Assembly (NCBI GenBank): GCA_026261815.1
Contig: JAMPIT010000434.1
Coordinates: 14,691,001-14,755,000, forward strand
Length of the DNA stretch: 64,000 bases
Direction: 5' to 3'
From: Monarcha castaneiventris obscurior
Taxonomy: Eukaryota > Chordata > Aves > Passeriformes > Monarchidae
Shown here: in pieces, positions 1 through 14,300 of the stretch
How the letters are laid out: the number at the start of each line of letters is the position of its first letter
Numbering within the stretch: the stretch's first letter is position 1
Made by a program: the position numbers and the translations under genes
The notes under the pieces: model-generated
The model's input: the letters and a program-made list of their open reading frames with translations, nothing else
Told to the model about the DNA's origin: nothing
Database searches by the model: none

Positions 1-894
1 AGTGATAATTTACATGGCATTTTATTAAATTGTGAACAGATAACATCTTAGAAACTTCTACTCTGAGATTTTATGGGAATGAAGAAGCAGCTTTTTAAAG
101 TCATATGTAACAGTCACATACTGATGTGAGAGCAATCAATATAATCAAATAAATCAATCTAGATAACATTTACCCTCTCTGTATGCATAGGATCTTTCAA
201 TACATGAGCTTATCTAAGCTGGAGTTAAATCAATGATAAAACACCATGTGGATTTCAGGCAGCTGGGTCAGACCCTTACACTGCAAGAAACAGCTTATAT
301 TCAACTCTCGAGTAGTCATTTTATGCAGAAAGATGGGCTCATGATTTTATAAGAGCTCCCATTACCCAGGGCTCAAAAGGGCACGGTTTGTTTCCTAGTT
401 CTGGTATCTCCACCTGTCAAGTCATTCATTTTGGTAACTAAATGTTGCTCCTTCTGATGGAATCTGGCATTTTACTCTTCTCAGATAAGCTCTGAATGAA
501 ATTTCTTTAGTCACACCAAGAGCCTTGCCTCAGGACCTTGAGAGCTGAGATAATGTTTTATGCCAATGTCACCACTGAGTTAGGAGAATCATACCACTTA
601 GGAAGGCACATGTACTTCTGTCTGAAAAAAAAGAATCTGCCCAGTTCTCCATAAACTTTTAAGAGACCAATGCAAAGAGCTATAATGATTGCTGCCTGTT
701 CTCGTCTTATCTGTCAAGTCTGAGCTGCGTCCATGGGTGGCAAGAGCTCCCCATCTGCATCTATGGAACATCACTCTGCTTTGGTTAACAAAGAGCGGAG
801 TAAAAGTTACTTATTGAAACAGCATCAGCTGTGCAGGTTAAAAGGCAGGCAGTGTGTGAAGGAACAAAACAAATTACAGTCACATGAACATAGC

Positions 895-970
895 TCTTTA
901 CATAAGAGATTATTAGATATTTTTACCTGAAGTCTTTACATAAGAGATTATTAGATATTTTTACCTGAAC
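895..970. repeat. 38-bp tandem duplication (2 copies)
   Basis: Copies 895-932 and 933-970 each run from TCTTTACATAAGAG to TTTTTACCTGAA and differ only at the final base. The near identity suggests a recent duplication. Confidence 0.95.
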
Positions 971-3852
971 TCAAAATAGATTTTTCATGTCATGCAAAAT
1001 TTGAAGACTACTTATGATAAATCATTCTGTGATAAGATGCTGCAATTCCCTTGATCCAGCAGGATACTACCATATTCTAAAATGAGACAATAACCACTAT
1101 GAGTTGCCTCTGCTTAATGCCTGTGCTAACAATCTCTGTTTCTACAAAGCAACAGTTCTCCAGTCTGGTATCTCAAATAATACGCTGTGGTCTTGGTGCT
1201 TACATAACTACCAGGCAGGTTGAAGCAAAACAGACCTTTTCCTATGGGCTATTAAAATTGTTACAGGTCACTTGGTTATTACTTTCCATGTTTTTATGTC
1301 GTTTACTTCCAGTATTTCTTTAGCAATCACTGCATCTTTTGCAGCATTTTGCAGCTCAGATTCAGAGACAACCAACTCCCTAAATTCCATCCTGCACACT
1401 GAAGCATTTGAACATTTTGCCTACCTTATGTCATATTTGTCCTGGGTTCAATATACATCTTTAAAAAAACAATATAGTTCCATTTATTTTTTTTTCAATG
1501 GCCTTCCTCTTGAAAGTTTAGTTTACTTTTCTATTGAAATAAGGGATGTAATTTCAACTCTGAGGAAACTGGAAATAAACCACCTCTCTCTGTTATACAG
1601 ACACTGTCTGTACAGTCAGTCAGAGTTAAAGCACATTTTGTCAGCACAAGTACTGAGAGCCAAATCATAACCTCCACTTGAAGGTGTGGACTAGATGAAA
1701 GAAATAGAAAATGCGTTACAATATCCAGAAATCTGTCAGAGGCTGAAAGAGATTTTAAATCTTAACTGGCACAATGCTCTCCTTCCCATGCTCCCAGGGC
1801 ACTGTATGTTTGGGGATTCCAGGTTACAATGGATGTTGCTGGCTGGAGCAGCAGTGAAGCCAGAGCAGCCTGGCTACGCAGAACTGAGGGTTCTGACACA
1901 TCCTCGAGATGATCTGCAGAAGGAACTTTGAGTCAACTACAATGGTTGTTTTTCTACCTGCACAAACTCGCAATTCCCCAGTATGTGCAATGAAGAATAC
2001 AAAGCTGTTCAGCCAGGGCATTTGGGTTTGGATGAGACAATCCTCTGCATACTTGGAGATCTAGAGAATTTCCTGACAGATTATGAAATAATTAGTTGGC
2101 CAGAGATCCACTTCTGGGCCCATTCAGTAGGAAGACAAATTTTATTTCCTCACGATCTCTGACTGGAGCTGGACAGAAAAGCTGGGGGTTTTAATCCCTA
2201 GGGCAAAGTTGATGGGCTTGAGATGATGGACTTTCCAAAGAAGTTAAAGTTACAGTGAAAAATTTTAAGTTTCCTGTTTGTTTTTTTTCCTATACTTTTC
2301 TGATTTTCTCACTTTTGTCCTACTATTTCCTCTAGAAAGAAAGGAGTTGGGGGGAAAGGAGGTTGGTGAAGGAAGAGAGAATGAAAGTGATCCTCCCCTC
2401 CACTAGTTTTCATACATTTAATAAAATCTGTTTCTTAATAGAAGATAGTGATTATTAAGAAAATATGTAAGTGCAAACTCAGCCTTTTTCTAATTGCTAA
2501 GATAACCCAAATGTAACACAGAGAAGTATCAAGAGTCAAACTGTAAGGTACAATTCATCAAAGTAAGAAATTGTAAATAATCAGAGTTTTTGGAATTCCT
2601 AGATTACTGTTGGCACAAGGTAAAAGCAAGCTATAAAAGAACTTCTTCAGCAGCAGGCAGAAGAAAACTAATCAAAAACTTTTGATAACCCAAAAAATAA
2701 TGAGGCCTTTTGAACTTTGCTGACATCAGATAGAAATATCTGGGGGAAAAAAGAAAAAGAAAGAAAAAACCAAACCTAAACAAAACCTAAATACACATGA
2801 TTTAGAAACATTTCTGCTTGATAGTCACAGTAGACTGGTGTACACCATATGAAGGAGCTTAGTGTTCTTCATTTGCCAAGAAACCCACAGCCTCCTCACT
2901 TGTTTCACTGTGAAGATACAGGATAACCCAGCAAAGATCATCTGTGGAGCCTTGCACAGGACAGAGCAAGATTAATGGTCATGTGCAGAAATCTTCCTGA
3001 GATATTGCTTAGCTGACTAGATAAAAAATACAACATGGAACTCAACCTACTCTAACAGACCCTGCAACAACATATATGTTCTCTATGTAACCTACAGAGG
3101 TTACATAAGAATAATTTAACAAAATACACACTTGACAAATTTACTGGCCCATACTTTATCAGGCAAGATTTGGAATATGTATTACTTAGAAGCTACATCA
3201 TTTCCCAAGGGCAGCTTTTCACCCAATGTCTGATGCTGTCTAAAAGCTTCTGCCAGCTCAGCTTGAACAATCACCACTCTGCTTGAAATATATAAAAAAA
3301 AAAAAAAGAAGGTCCTAGTTGGAAGTTTTTCAGAGCACCAACATCATCTGCCAGCTCTTGTTTAGCAGTCCCCATTACTTACTCCTATGATGCTTTTTCC
3401 TTTTTCACAACATATTTTCTCTCATAAGGGCAAATGCTCAAAGAAAAATAAAAAAGATGCATACATACACACATATATACAGAGAAACAGAGTCTATTCC
3501 TAATCTTGATGTTGCTGCAACACTTGTAGTTTTGGAAGAAGGAGCCCAGACATATTTTAATCACGAAAAGCTGATTAGATAAATTTGGCCTGATTTGTTG
3601 TTTAAATGATAAATTTTTCTAACAGTTTCACCTACTATGGCACATGACCAGTGCTGGCCCAGAGTGGATGAGAGTATCACCTCTAGTTTGCTCATGCTCC
3701 CTCCTCAGTATTTATTCCAACAGTCATTCCTTCATTCTCCCTGTTCTTCCATGACTGTGGATACTCACTGTCACAGAACCATAAACATGTAAACACTTGA
3801 GGCTTTAATTTTTGTTCTTTTACAGCATTGCTGTTGATATTTGTTTTGTTTC

Positions 3853-3868
3853 AAAAAAAAAAAAAAAA
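3853..3868. repeat. Poly(A) run
   Basis: Sixteen A in a row inside intergenic DNA. A similar run of 14 A lies at 3294-3307. They may be simple repeats or remnants of retroposon tails; no element body is recognisable next to them. Confidence 0.8.
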
Positions 3869-5026
3869 GAAGTTCACAGCTGTTGTCAGTCCATACATTT
3901 CAGCAGGTTTGTTTCTAACTCCCACACATTGGCTTGATTCCAGTGCATTGCTTTAGGAGTCAATAACGTGCTCATTCACCCCAAAGGAGGGGTCATAGAA
4001 ATGTTCAGCAATCAAGGGGGAAATAGCATCACTTATCCCTTCCTCACAACTGCCAGGCCAGAGATGTGAAGCTTGTTGTCAGGTCACACCATTCTAATAA
4101 GGCTTTCAAAAGCAAACCTCTGCTCAGCACTGGCCAAGTAAGCATCTGACCCACTTTTCCTGTACTCTGACTTGTTATCAAAATTGTGATGTGTGAAGAT
4201 AAAGCTGATCAAAAGTTAGTATGGACTTTATGTTCAAGCCAGAAGTTATTTCTCAAGCCCTGTAGTACAAAAATAATGCTAAATATCAGTTGAAAATTAT
4301 TCAAGCTACTGCAAAATATATATCAAATTTTTCAAGCTACATTCTGAAATGTGACTTGAAATATTTAATATGTATCTTGCAATATCCCTAAAGAAAAATA
4401 CACTATAGGAGCTTAAGTCATCAAGTCAGCCCCTCAGTACCACTGTAAATTGTGCAGCATTATGCACCACTCAGACATATAATAAAAGCCACTGACAGAA
4501 AACACTGATGGAGATGGGTCATTCCTCTGCCCACATGAATCGTTCCCACACTACATATTGGTAGTACATGTCAGCTTTTAAGTCTCAAGGAACAGGAGCA
4601 ACAGTTTAATTTTGCCAGTAAAACTACCCTACAATTTAGGCTGATTAACTCTTTTCCTTGTCTTCAACAGATATTAAATTCACTTCCAAATTATCCCCTT
4701 TCCTGGAATTGGTATAGATGTCATTAATCTAAGGAGAAAATTTTGTCACAGCTGGAGTTAGTAAGCATCAGCTATGGACAGCAAGAAGTAATTCCCAAAA
4801 GCTTATGTGCAGACATTCTGGCACCTAAATGCAGACTAAACTATTTCTATACTGTCCTTTCAATCTCACTGTATTTCTTATGTTTAATCAAAATAGCTAT
4901 AATTTTCTTAATCTCTTGATTTGTAGGACTACTTGTGTCTCTAATGTCTTCATTTGTGTCTATGTTATTAAGCTGCCCAATAATTCTACTTCAAAGAATA
5001 ACCAAACCCAGAGGCTATGAATCCTG

Positions 5027-5112
5027 TAATCACAGAACCATAGAAAATTCTCATGCCAGGGACTCGAGGGACTTCTCTCCTGTCCCACAGCAGGATCAGA
5101 TCTACCTGGCAA
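5027..5112 (-). mobile_element. Possible diverged CR1 relic
   Basis: The stretch reads like a degraded reverse-complement CR1 3' region: AATCACAGAACCATAGAA, then GGGACTTCTC and AGCAGGATCAGATCTACC in the expected order. Divergence is high and the match is by eye only. Confidence 0.35.
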
Positions 5113-8100
5113 TTGCCTGTTAGAATTGTACTTAAAAGCCCAAGGGATAGAGATATTACACTCTTCCAAAAAAATAGTACATTATCCCTAACTAAGCATT
5201 ACGCAAATCTAAGTAGAATCTACCTTATTGTCATTCAAGGTCTTTATTTTCATATTAAAACTTGAAACTACATTATTCTTTCTACTTTGCAGTAGCTTTC
5301 TAGCTATTAAGGAAGGAAATTTTGTTCTCTCAGAGAGAATTTAGCTTTTTGAAAGAGCACTGTCACTATTGGAAGATGAAAGGAACATATTTAGACCTTC
5401 TGGGAGCTCCAAAATATTGGTTTCTTTCCTAGCATATTTGACACAGCTGTTTCTAAACCAAGCATTGTGTAGTGACCAAGTACAAATTATATAATTCGTA
5501 TTGACCACACTAGAATTTCAGAAGTGACTCATTGGCCCTTTTCCTTCTATGCAACTTAGAAATTAATAACTTCTAGTTTGTTCTTAATTGGGGTTACTTG
5601 TGTACTGATCCCATGGCATGAGTCAGAAAAGCATATTGTATGACAGCACTACAGGGTCTCTGAGGAGCAGCTGGAACACCTACGAGCTGGAATTAAACCC
5701 TCTTTCATTTAACTCCTGTCCTTTTTCATTCTGGTCAATATAAAGATCAGGACAGAGAAATCATGGATATCAGAGAACTTTGTGCTGGCCATCAGAGCAC
5801 AAAAAAGAACTGTTTGGGGAGAGCATAAGTACATCAATGTGTTTGTACACCCTGCAGTTGAAATTACATGTACGTGAGTGAATCCCTCTAATTTTCCTAT
5901 GTTGTGATTTATGATACATGTCATTCTACGAATGTTAATGATGTCAAGCCTTTCAAGAACCTAAACAACAAAGAGTCATTACCCTGTTTGTAATTCAACC
6001 CAAGAGATGACGACTTCCTGACAATAAAATGCTGTCTCTGTAGCTATGAATATGTACAGCAAACAGGGATAAAAACTGTTCTCTAACCCTGTCTAGTGTT
6101 GAAACAAGCCAAAGTCACAGACAATATTCTGTAAGACCCACAACCCAGAGTTCATTGGCTTCCATTCCACTCTAGCAAGAATAAGCATGTAGTGTTGTTC
6201 TCACAAAAACAATGTAAGAATTAAAACCCAACCGCATCTCAAGAAATTGCAACAAAACACCCACATGGATCAGTAAGGATAGTAACAGCACCAGTGAATT
6301 AAATTCAGTTGCCCTGAAATTAGTGGCAGTTACTCAACTGCAGAGCATCCTTCTTTATACCCTTAAAAACTGAGCATCCGTAACTCGCTGCCCTAAAATA
6401 CTGTGATGCTTTAGTCTGTTTATAAGATGAATAGTGACCTGGAGTTTGAAAGAATAATTGCTTTGTAGAGTTTAAGTGAATACTGTTTAAAGGAAGATAC
6501 CTGCTTTTTAAAGACAAACATTTTGATACTATGGTCTTTTGATAAGAACTGGCAGTATATTGAATGGGCGAGGAAATACCCCTAAACAAATGCTTGATAT
6601 GTGCACTAAATTTAGGGAAGTTTGACCAGGAGTACTATTTGTATATAACACTAATAGAAATATCATCACATTGCACTTCAAATGGGATTTTGAAATACAG
6701 GAATCACTATTGTAAATTAGGCTATTAGTCCAGCCAGAACTGCTATTATTTTTCCTCCTACTGTGACTAGTGGTACTGCTTTGAAGAGGAGCACAAGAAT
6801 CCAGCAGTTCTTTTGGCTTCACTGACCTCTGACAGTGACAAGTTTTACTGTTCATTGCTTTATTGCTCTGGATCAAAAAAAGAAGGAAAATGTCATTCTA
6901 AAAGCAATGCTTTCCAATCTACAAGAATGTTCTTGCTCATGTGTTATAGAAAAGGTGAAAAGAAACACAGGTGGGCTATTTCAGAGCACACCAGTACAAA
7001 TACACCAGTCAGTCCTTTTCTCTTCAACAGTCACAGTCCTATTTCCCTCTTCCATGTGTCTTTCTGGGGCTTGAGGTCACTTCGGTCCCCTTTCATTTCC
7101 TCATAATGCATGGGTGTGGCTGCAGAAAACTTAAAATATTACAAGCTCAGTATTACTTTCTGGCCCTTTCTTTAAACACTTACACAGGTAGTTTGCTTCT
7201 CTGATTGCTGCTTAACATTGAACAAATAATTTCATTATTTTCATTGAGTCAAAGATACTTTATCTTTTTCCTGTTTTACAGCCAATTTACACAATTGGTT
7301 AGTTATTCCTTCCACTGCATGATATTGAGCATTTGACAGTTGTTCCACGTGTTATCATGGTGCCCTGTGACTTCATTTTGTATATGCAAGTCTTTTGCAG
7401 TTTTCTCTAGTGCTGTACATTTCGCAAAGCATTTTGAAACTTTTATGCCTTCTATGCAGCTCTCTGCCCCATTCAACATTATTCTTTGAGTTTCTCCAAA
7501 ATATCAAATCTACAACAGGCATCTACACTAATCCTGAGATAGTCCTATAACCACCAGTTTCTATTCACTGCCAGTTGTCTGCATCCTGTTCACTGGAGGA
7601 TCTTCATTCTGTTTCTCATACTATGCACCATTCATGTAAAATACAATACGCTAAGGAATTTGCATTCAAATTGTCAAAATATAGCGCCATTCCTCACAAC
7701 TTCAAAATTTAGGGGAATTTGAATATGACCATTTTAACAGCTTAGAAAACTACACATAGTGATCTATTACTCACAGCACTTAGAATGTGTAAAGGTGTCT
7801 GCAGACTCCCAGAAAGCTACGAGGGCAATCACTCCCTCTTGGCAGCTGGTTTGTTATTAAGCAACTGGACTCTGCATCAACACTTCTCCTGCTTTACTCC
7901 TATAACTTCAGATAATTTTCTTCTCTTTATCCTTGTTTACATCATAGAAATTACTTATTGCTGGTTTGGATGGATGCAACTGCAAGCTAAGTGCAGACTG
8001 TGCCAGATTAATGCCAGTTCCCAAAATGATTCTGAACATTTTGTCCTTGTATATGCTGGCAGCAAACCCACATTCATCTAGGATTCTGCTGCAATACTGC

Positions 8101-9722
8101 TGACATTTAATATCAGCAAGAGATAATTTTCCTAGTATACATGTACTTTTACTTGCCAGATATTAAACTTGTGTCATTCATAATACTAGGAAAAGCCACT
8201 TTGCCACAGAACTCATGGGAATATTTTTGACTTGAACTCATGTTGTCTCCCACTGTTGAAAGGCTTGAAAAGAAGTCAACGAAATAGGAGGTCAGATTTC
8301 TCAATGGTTTAAGTCTGTACATTTCTGTTGATGGTGTTGATAAGGCCATATGTGAGCATGGAACATATTTTAAATTCACATTTCTCCTTTTCTTTTATTA
8401 ATGCAATATGCCATGGTCATATTAATTCTAAAATCATACAAAAATTCCTTTGGATTAGAAGTCAAAGCCCTATGAGCATGCAAAACCTCTGAAAATGTAC
8501 TTGGGTGTAAGAGCCAATCCACGTTCACATTCTCAGCCACAGAAATTTTCTAAGAAAACCCCTACACTTCTAAGACTGGTGGTGTGATTAGTTTGTAAGC
8601 AAAACTGAAATCACCACTGCAGACAAGCATTCTACAACTACAGTAATTATTAATTCCATCTCACTTGTCCTAGTGGATTCTGAACAGGTTGGAATACAGC
8701 TACTGAAGTAAAAGCCTTGATTCTTACATTCACAGTACTGACATGGTGATAGTTTTAGCAGAATCTGGCGATGTCGTGTGAAGATAAGGTTGTAGTCTGT
8801 ACCTGAAATAAATGTGCTGCTGTGTTCCAAAGCTCCCATAGTTACACTTGTCCTCCTCTGATATTTTAGCTCAGCAAAAACACTGATTGGCAGTTATCAA
8901 GGTACCACTGCTTTGCACCAGGCTCAAACCTATGAGCAACCCTAAGTTATCAGTGCAAGACCTGTATGCAGTAGCCAGAAAACCTGAAGCTTGTCAAGCT
9001 TTGAGCTTGATCTGGAAGTTCTCTTATAAATCTTTCTTTCTTCAGTATACAGCATTGTATTAAGAAAAGTATGACAGATTAAAAAAAAAAGTTAAAAAAC
9101 CAAAATCAACACACAGTTACAACACACATGGAGAACAAAAGAATGTCAAGTTAATTTCCTTACCCAAATTTGTCACAGCTGCTTGGCTATTTTCAACTAC
9201 AAATAACAATAATAAATAATCCTGGTGAAATTAATGAAATTGAGTTAATGATGACTCATACATTTTCAAAATCCATTACTAATAGGTAAGTAAATGTTAT
9301 TTCAGGGAAACACAGACAAAAAGACTTTTTGTTTCAAGACAAAAATAGCTTAGAACTGCCTAAACACTTTAAAATCTTGAAAGTAATTTTTTGTAGAGGA
9401 CTAATAAGAGGACCTATAAGAATGGACAATACAACTGGAAATCTAATTCTGCTCCTATTAACAACAGAAAATAACAGATCTCAGGACATCATCTGGTGCA
9501 ACACTTGTTCAAAGCCCAGCTGATTGATGCTGGATCAGGTTGCTCAGGGACCTGTTCCCAAGGTGACAGAGAAAACAACCAGTATCCACCATTCAAGTGA
9601 GTCCTTGGAATGAGCTGAGTTCAAGGAAGTTCTTTCCAGCTTTGCTATCACACATGAACTACTGCTTCCCCAGAATGGGAAAACTACCATTATCTAGCTA
9701 ATCTGGATTGGAAATACAACAA

Positions 9723-9738
9723 TTTTTTTTTTTTTTTT
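9723..9738. repeat. Poly(T) run
   Basis: Sixteen T in a row followed by CAG. It could be the reverse-strand tail of an old retroposon, but nothing recognisable lies beside it. Confidence 0.8.
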
Positions 9739-11295
9739 CAGATATTAATCTAAAATTATTATTTTCTTTCAACAAAGTGTCATCACATCCTCAGGAACTG
9801 CACCAACAGTACCAAATACTGGTATCTCTTAAAGATCTCCAAGTATAATTCTACCTGAGGAACAACCGGCTTTGATAAATATGAAGATTTGGTAATTATT
9901 AATAAAAGTTGCAAGAACAGTGTAAAGATGAGAGTGTGGGTTAATGAGCCAAAATACTTGGCTCTCCTCTCATCTCGGCCATGTAATTACTGTGTAATCC
10001 TAGTCAAGGTATTAGAGTACTTAAGAGTAATTCAGTGATTTTGGAAATAAAAGTCTAACTACTGTGAAAATTCAGGTGTGGAACAACTGGCAATGTAGGA
10101 GAAGGAAGCACAGCTGATACTGCCTCACAGCCAAGCCCCAAATATGTCATTAAAAGAGCATCTGGAATGCCTCATACCAGTACCTGCAACAGTCAAGAAT
10201 GTTGGTATGTTCATAAGAGTTTACTCCTGACTTACAGTCTCCACATGTTCACTTCACACTTATTCCTTTAAAACTGCTGGGAGACTATCAAGAGTATTAC
10301 AGATATTTAAAGAACAAGTTTCACCATTATGTATGACTGGATTTGGCTCTTAATCTCTAGGATACTTGAAATGGAAGAAAAAAATTCTTTACCTTCTTGT
10401 GGATCACTTTGAGGGGAATGCCAGACAGAATTAAATAAGTTTTTTTGTCTCTCTCCATTTCTTCTCTAATGCTTGTCCAATCTGATCCTGTCTAAGCAAC
10501 AACAGAAGTAGTTGCAAAAGGACCGTTGCCGTTATGAACAACTGTCACTATGCTTGAGAATAACAATAATAACCTACTACCCATTGCCAAGAAAAATGCT
10601 CTGTAAATCTTCAGCAGTTACCTGAACTATTGCTTGGCTCTAAAAACAATGTTTTGTTGAAAAAACCCCAAACCTACAATTTTAATTACACATTAGTCTT
10701 CCACACAATTTATTTTCCATTTCCTTGATTCTTACTGAGATCAGTGCTCCGAGTCATATTTCATCCACAAGTCTAGCATTTGGAGTACGCAAGCCCTTCC
10801 AAGGGAGAGTTCCAAAACCTTTCTGATGTTTTGGTCCTACGTGCTGTGCTCACAGGCTGCCTTTAGCCCTGCTCCCAGTGCTCTTGGACAGCTTCCTCCT
10901 GAACAGAGTCAAGGTTCTCAGAGTACCTGCCATTGCCCAGGCAGCAGATAGTGAAATCACAGACGTGCCTGATACTGGACAAAATGTTCCAAGTGTAACA
11001 AAAAAACCCCAACCAGCATCTAGCATGCTTTTTATTCTGATTCTTACTCCCCCCACCCTGTAAAATATCTCAAGTTTTATAAGATAGCAGAACTTATGGA
11101 AGGACATGGAAAAGACATTACTATACAGTATTAAACACAGCAGAGTATCCCTGCACATGTATTTATGCTTTTAAAGAGAAAAGCTAAAAGAATACTTTAA
11201 GAGTTAAGAGAAAAACATTTCTAACTTCTTAAAAATAGATTCCTTTATACTCCACTTTTCTTCTTTCACACCTTTTCTTCTTTTTTCACTTCATT

Positions 11296-11360
11296 AAAAA
11301 AACCAACCAAACCAAACTAACCAAACAAAAAAACCACAGCCATAACCACAAAACCCCAAA
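11296..11360. repeat. A/C-rich low-complexity tract
   Basis: Irregular CCAAA and CCAACC units with A runs over about 65 bp. Low complexity on one strand, not a clean microsatellite. Confidence 0.8.
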
Positions 11361-14300
11361 GAACTCTCAGATGGTTCCCTGAGGCACAGAGTAAACAAAT
11401 AGAACAAACTTTTTCTTCAAATTCTGCAAGGTAAGAGGAAATAAATGTTTGTTTTTTGTAAGTAACAACAATCACATGACCAATTTTTGAAAGGGGCTGG
11501 GAGGAAATAAATAAATAGGTTTATCTGGTATAAATATGATATAGTGAATTTCATGTCCTGTAAGAGGGAAAAATGCAACAGGGTGTCTCTGAAATTTTCT
11601 ATTGCAAGGAAAAAGAAAACTAACAAACAGAATTTTAAAGATCTATGGAACCAGCCTCAAAATTTCAGGACTGGCTTTGCCTTTTTCTTCTTCGCACTTC
11701 CAGTATCCAATCTTACTGTTTTTGCAAGATAAAGATAAGTCAATTACTTTTGGGACAGGACCTTTATGAAGATTACAGGTTCTCACACATAAATTTACAT
11801 AAAGGGTTTAGGGTTACTGTGATGCTACTTTACCTTTTCCTCATCTCGTGGAACTGGCACAATTTACTCATTTACTAGTTGCCCAAATGGGACAATATAT
11901 CAATCTGTTCATCTCTTGAAGCCTCCTGAGAAGCTATAGATACGTATTTAACAGTTCTTGAAAATTTGCTTGGAACTTTTCAGGTAGAAGCTCTGCAATA
12001 AAGAATTTGGAAACAGTTGAAAATCAACAGTTAACTCAGGGGAACCCTGCTAAGCAAATCATCCTCAAGACAAAAGCTGCAGTCCTGCCTTTTCCATCCA
12101 GTTGCCAGGCTCAAACAACTGTTGCATGAGAACTGCAGTATTTAGGTGTATAAACTCAAGCTTGTCTTCTGTCCTCATTAGTTGTTTCACTGAAGATGTA
12201 GCTTCAAATCTGGTTATGGATTTAAAATAAAAGAGATTTATAAATCACATTGAGGTAAAAGAGATGGCAAACAGAATGATTTATAATCCAATGAAAGAAC
12301 TGTAGAATGGTCGAAGTTTACACATCAGAGTCCTCATACTTGCCTGAGAGAAAATTGCAATGGCTTCCAAGTGACATGTCATAGTTGTTTGCCTATTGTG
12401 TGGTCTAATGTCCCATTACAAAACTAGTTTTCCTCTTTCTTTCACTAGGTTTTCTGAGTTTGTTCCAGTGTCCTAAATGGCCTGTATGTCTGTTTAATAA
12501 CTCTGTCTTGGGTTATTAAACTGCAACTGCTTGGCCCCTGGCTCTAAACAAAACAAAACAAATCATTTTCTCAAGCACTGTCAGTAACTTTAAGGAAACA
12601 AACTGCTCTCCAATCCCACCAAAGAAGAGAATATTCTCTCTCTTGTGGTTTCAAATCTGAAAAGGAGTAGAATAAATCCATATCATCCATGTTTAGTATA
12701 TCAAAAAGTGGTTCTGCTTTGCATTTTTTTGTTGTTGTTGTTTCTTCTATTCTTGCAAAGACAAGCTGAATGCAGGACTGGTTTTGAGTTTCAGGAAAGT
12801 ACTTAATATCCATTCTACAGTTAAAATTTCTTTCCTGAATTCAAACTGCTTTGGGTAATCAGCTTTATGGAACACATGCTGGATATGTGCATACAACATA
12901 GTAGTGCCCTAACCTGCTGAATGCCTTTTTTTAAAGGAGTATCAACAGGGAAAAACTTTTCCAGTGTAGAAAAGTTTCATACTGTAAAAAAATGAACAGT
13001 TGCAGTGATTTATCCAGTGAGTCATTAACTTAATTAAGCTAAAGAATCAACTGCAGCACAGGACCCAAACAAGGTGAAGTGGATGTAATTTTTTCCTTCC
13101 TCACCTTGCACATCCACAGATTCATATGTATAGATGGTCCTGTTTGATCTGGTTCAAGACAGTTTATTAAAGCAAAAAGGATTGAAAGTGATAGGCACCA
13201 GGGTGAAAAAACCCAACCCAACCAACCAGTAGTGATTTCAGGATTCCTGGAAGAAGTGTCTCATTTCAGACTTGGAAGCATTTTAATGCTTGTCTGTTTA
13301 ATGTTAGAGTAGGAATGTGGATGAAGTGTGACAGGTTTTCTACCTGCAGGATAAACTACACCTCAGAGATGCTAAAAATATAAACCCCCACTCTTTGGTT
13401 CCTATCCTGATGAAGTTTAATGTTGGACTTCTCCTTTGTAACACCAACAACCAGAAGCAATTCCCAAATGCCACTAACTTGAGCCATCAACATACCATGC
13501 CTCCCACCACACATAGAGCTCTGCTGTCTCTAGTATTTTCACTCTTTTCAAGGAATTAAATACTTAACATACACAATTAGACAGCTCTGCTAAATATCTG
13601 AGCTAACACTCAATAGAGGCAAAGGCAGTAGTTCACACCTTTTGCTATTGTTACAAGCTCTGTGCAAACTTCTGTCTGCACCACTTACATCCAGCTTCAC
13701 ATACTTGAGGTTTTCTTTGATACTAAAACAGTTAAGGCCTAACTTTCTTTAAAGAAAGAATATAAAAGCTGAGAGTGAAGGGAATGTAGAAATCTAAAAG
13801 ATTTATGTGGAAACCTCCTAGCCATTTTCAATTCCAGATACAGATCAAGCAAACGAGACACAGACAGAAAGGAGCTCTCTGCAGCATTGTCTGTGCTTAG
13901 ATTCTTGTGAAAGCAAGACATATTTTTAGCACTTGCACCTCCACTAATAATAAAAACAGAGCACTAGCTGTGTTGTATTTTTATCACAGTGTCCAAAAAG
14001 GCCTGGATACTGCTGCAGAGTCAGCCAAATTTCAGCAATGCAAAAACCAGCTGCATTCTCCAGCTGTACAGTTGTAAGGACAAAGTTATGGAGTATCAAA
14101 CCCAACAGCAACATTCTTTAAGTAACTGCATGTAATCTCACATGCAGGTACATCAGAAGAATGAGGATTAAGATTGCTACATGTTGGTCATTGATTTTAG
14201 TTGCAGCTCCAGAGAAAGAGTTCAAACAAAGATCAGTGCCAATGAAGTAGCATTTAAATACTTATTTAGTGTAGAAATTTCTGAAAATCTTGAGACAAAA

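Larger units (their letters stand above)
1..5026. other. Intergenic DNA downstream of LRRC49, distal part
   Basis: No exon, RNA gene or intact mobile element is recognisable. The longest open frame (1272-1670, plus, 132 codons) is rich in Ser, Leu and Phe with no known motif and looks like chance. The stretch holds a 38-bp tandem duplication at 895-970 and short poly(A) runs at 3294-3307 and 3853-3868. In mammals THSD4 lies beyond this end of LRRC49; I see none of its exons here. Confidence 0.6.

Noticed and set aside
1272..1670. 132-codon plus-strand open frame near the left edge
   Set aside because: Composition follows T-rich DNA, no recognisable domain; not THSD4 or another expected neighbour.
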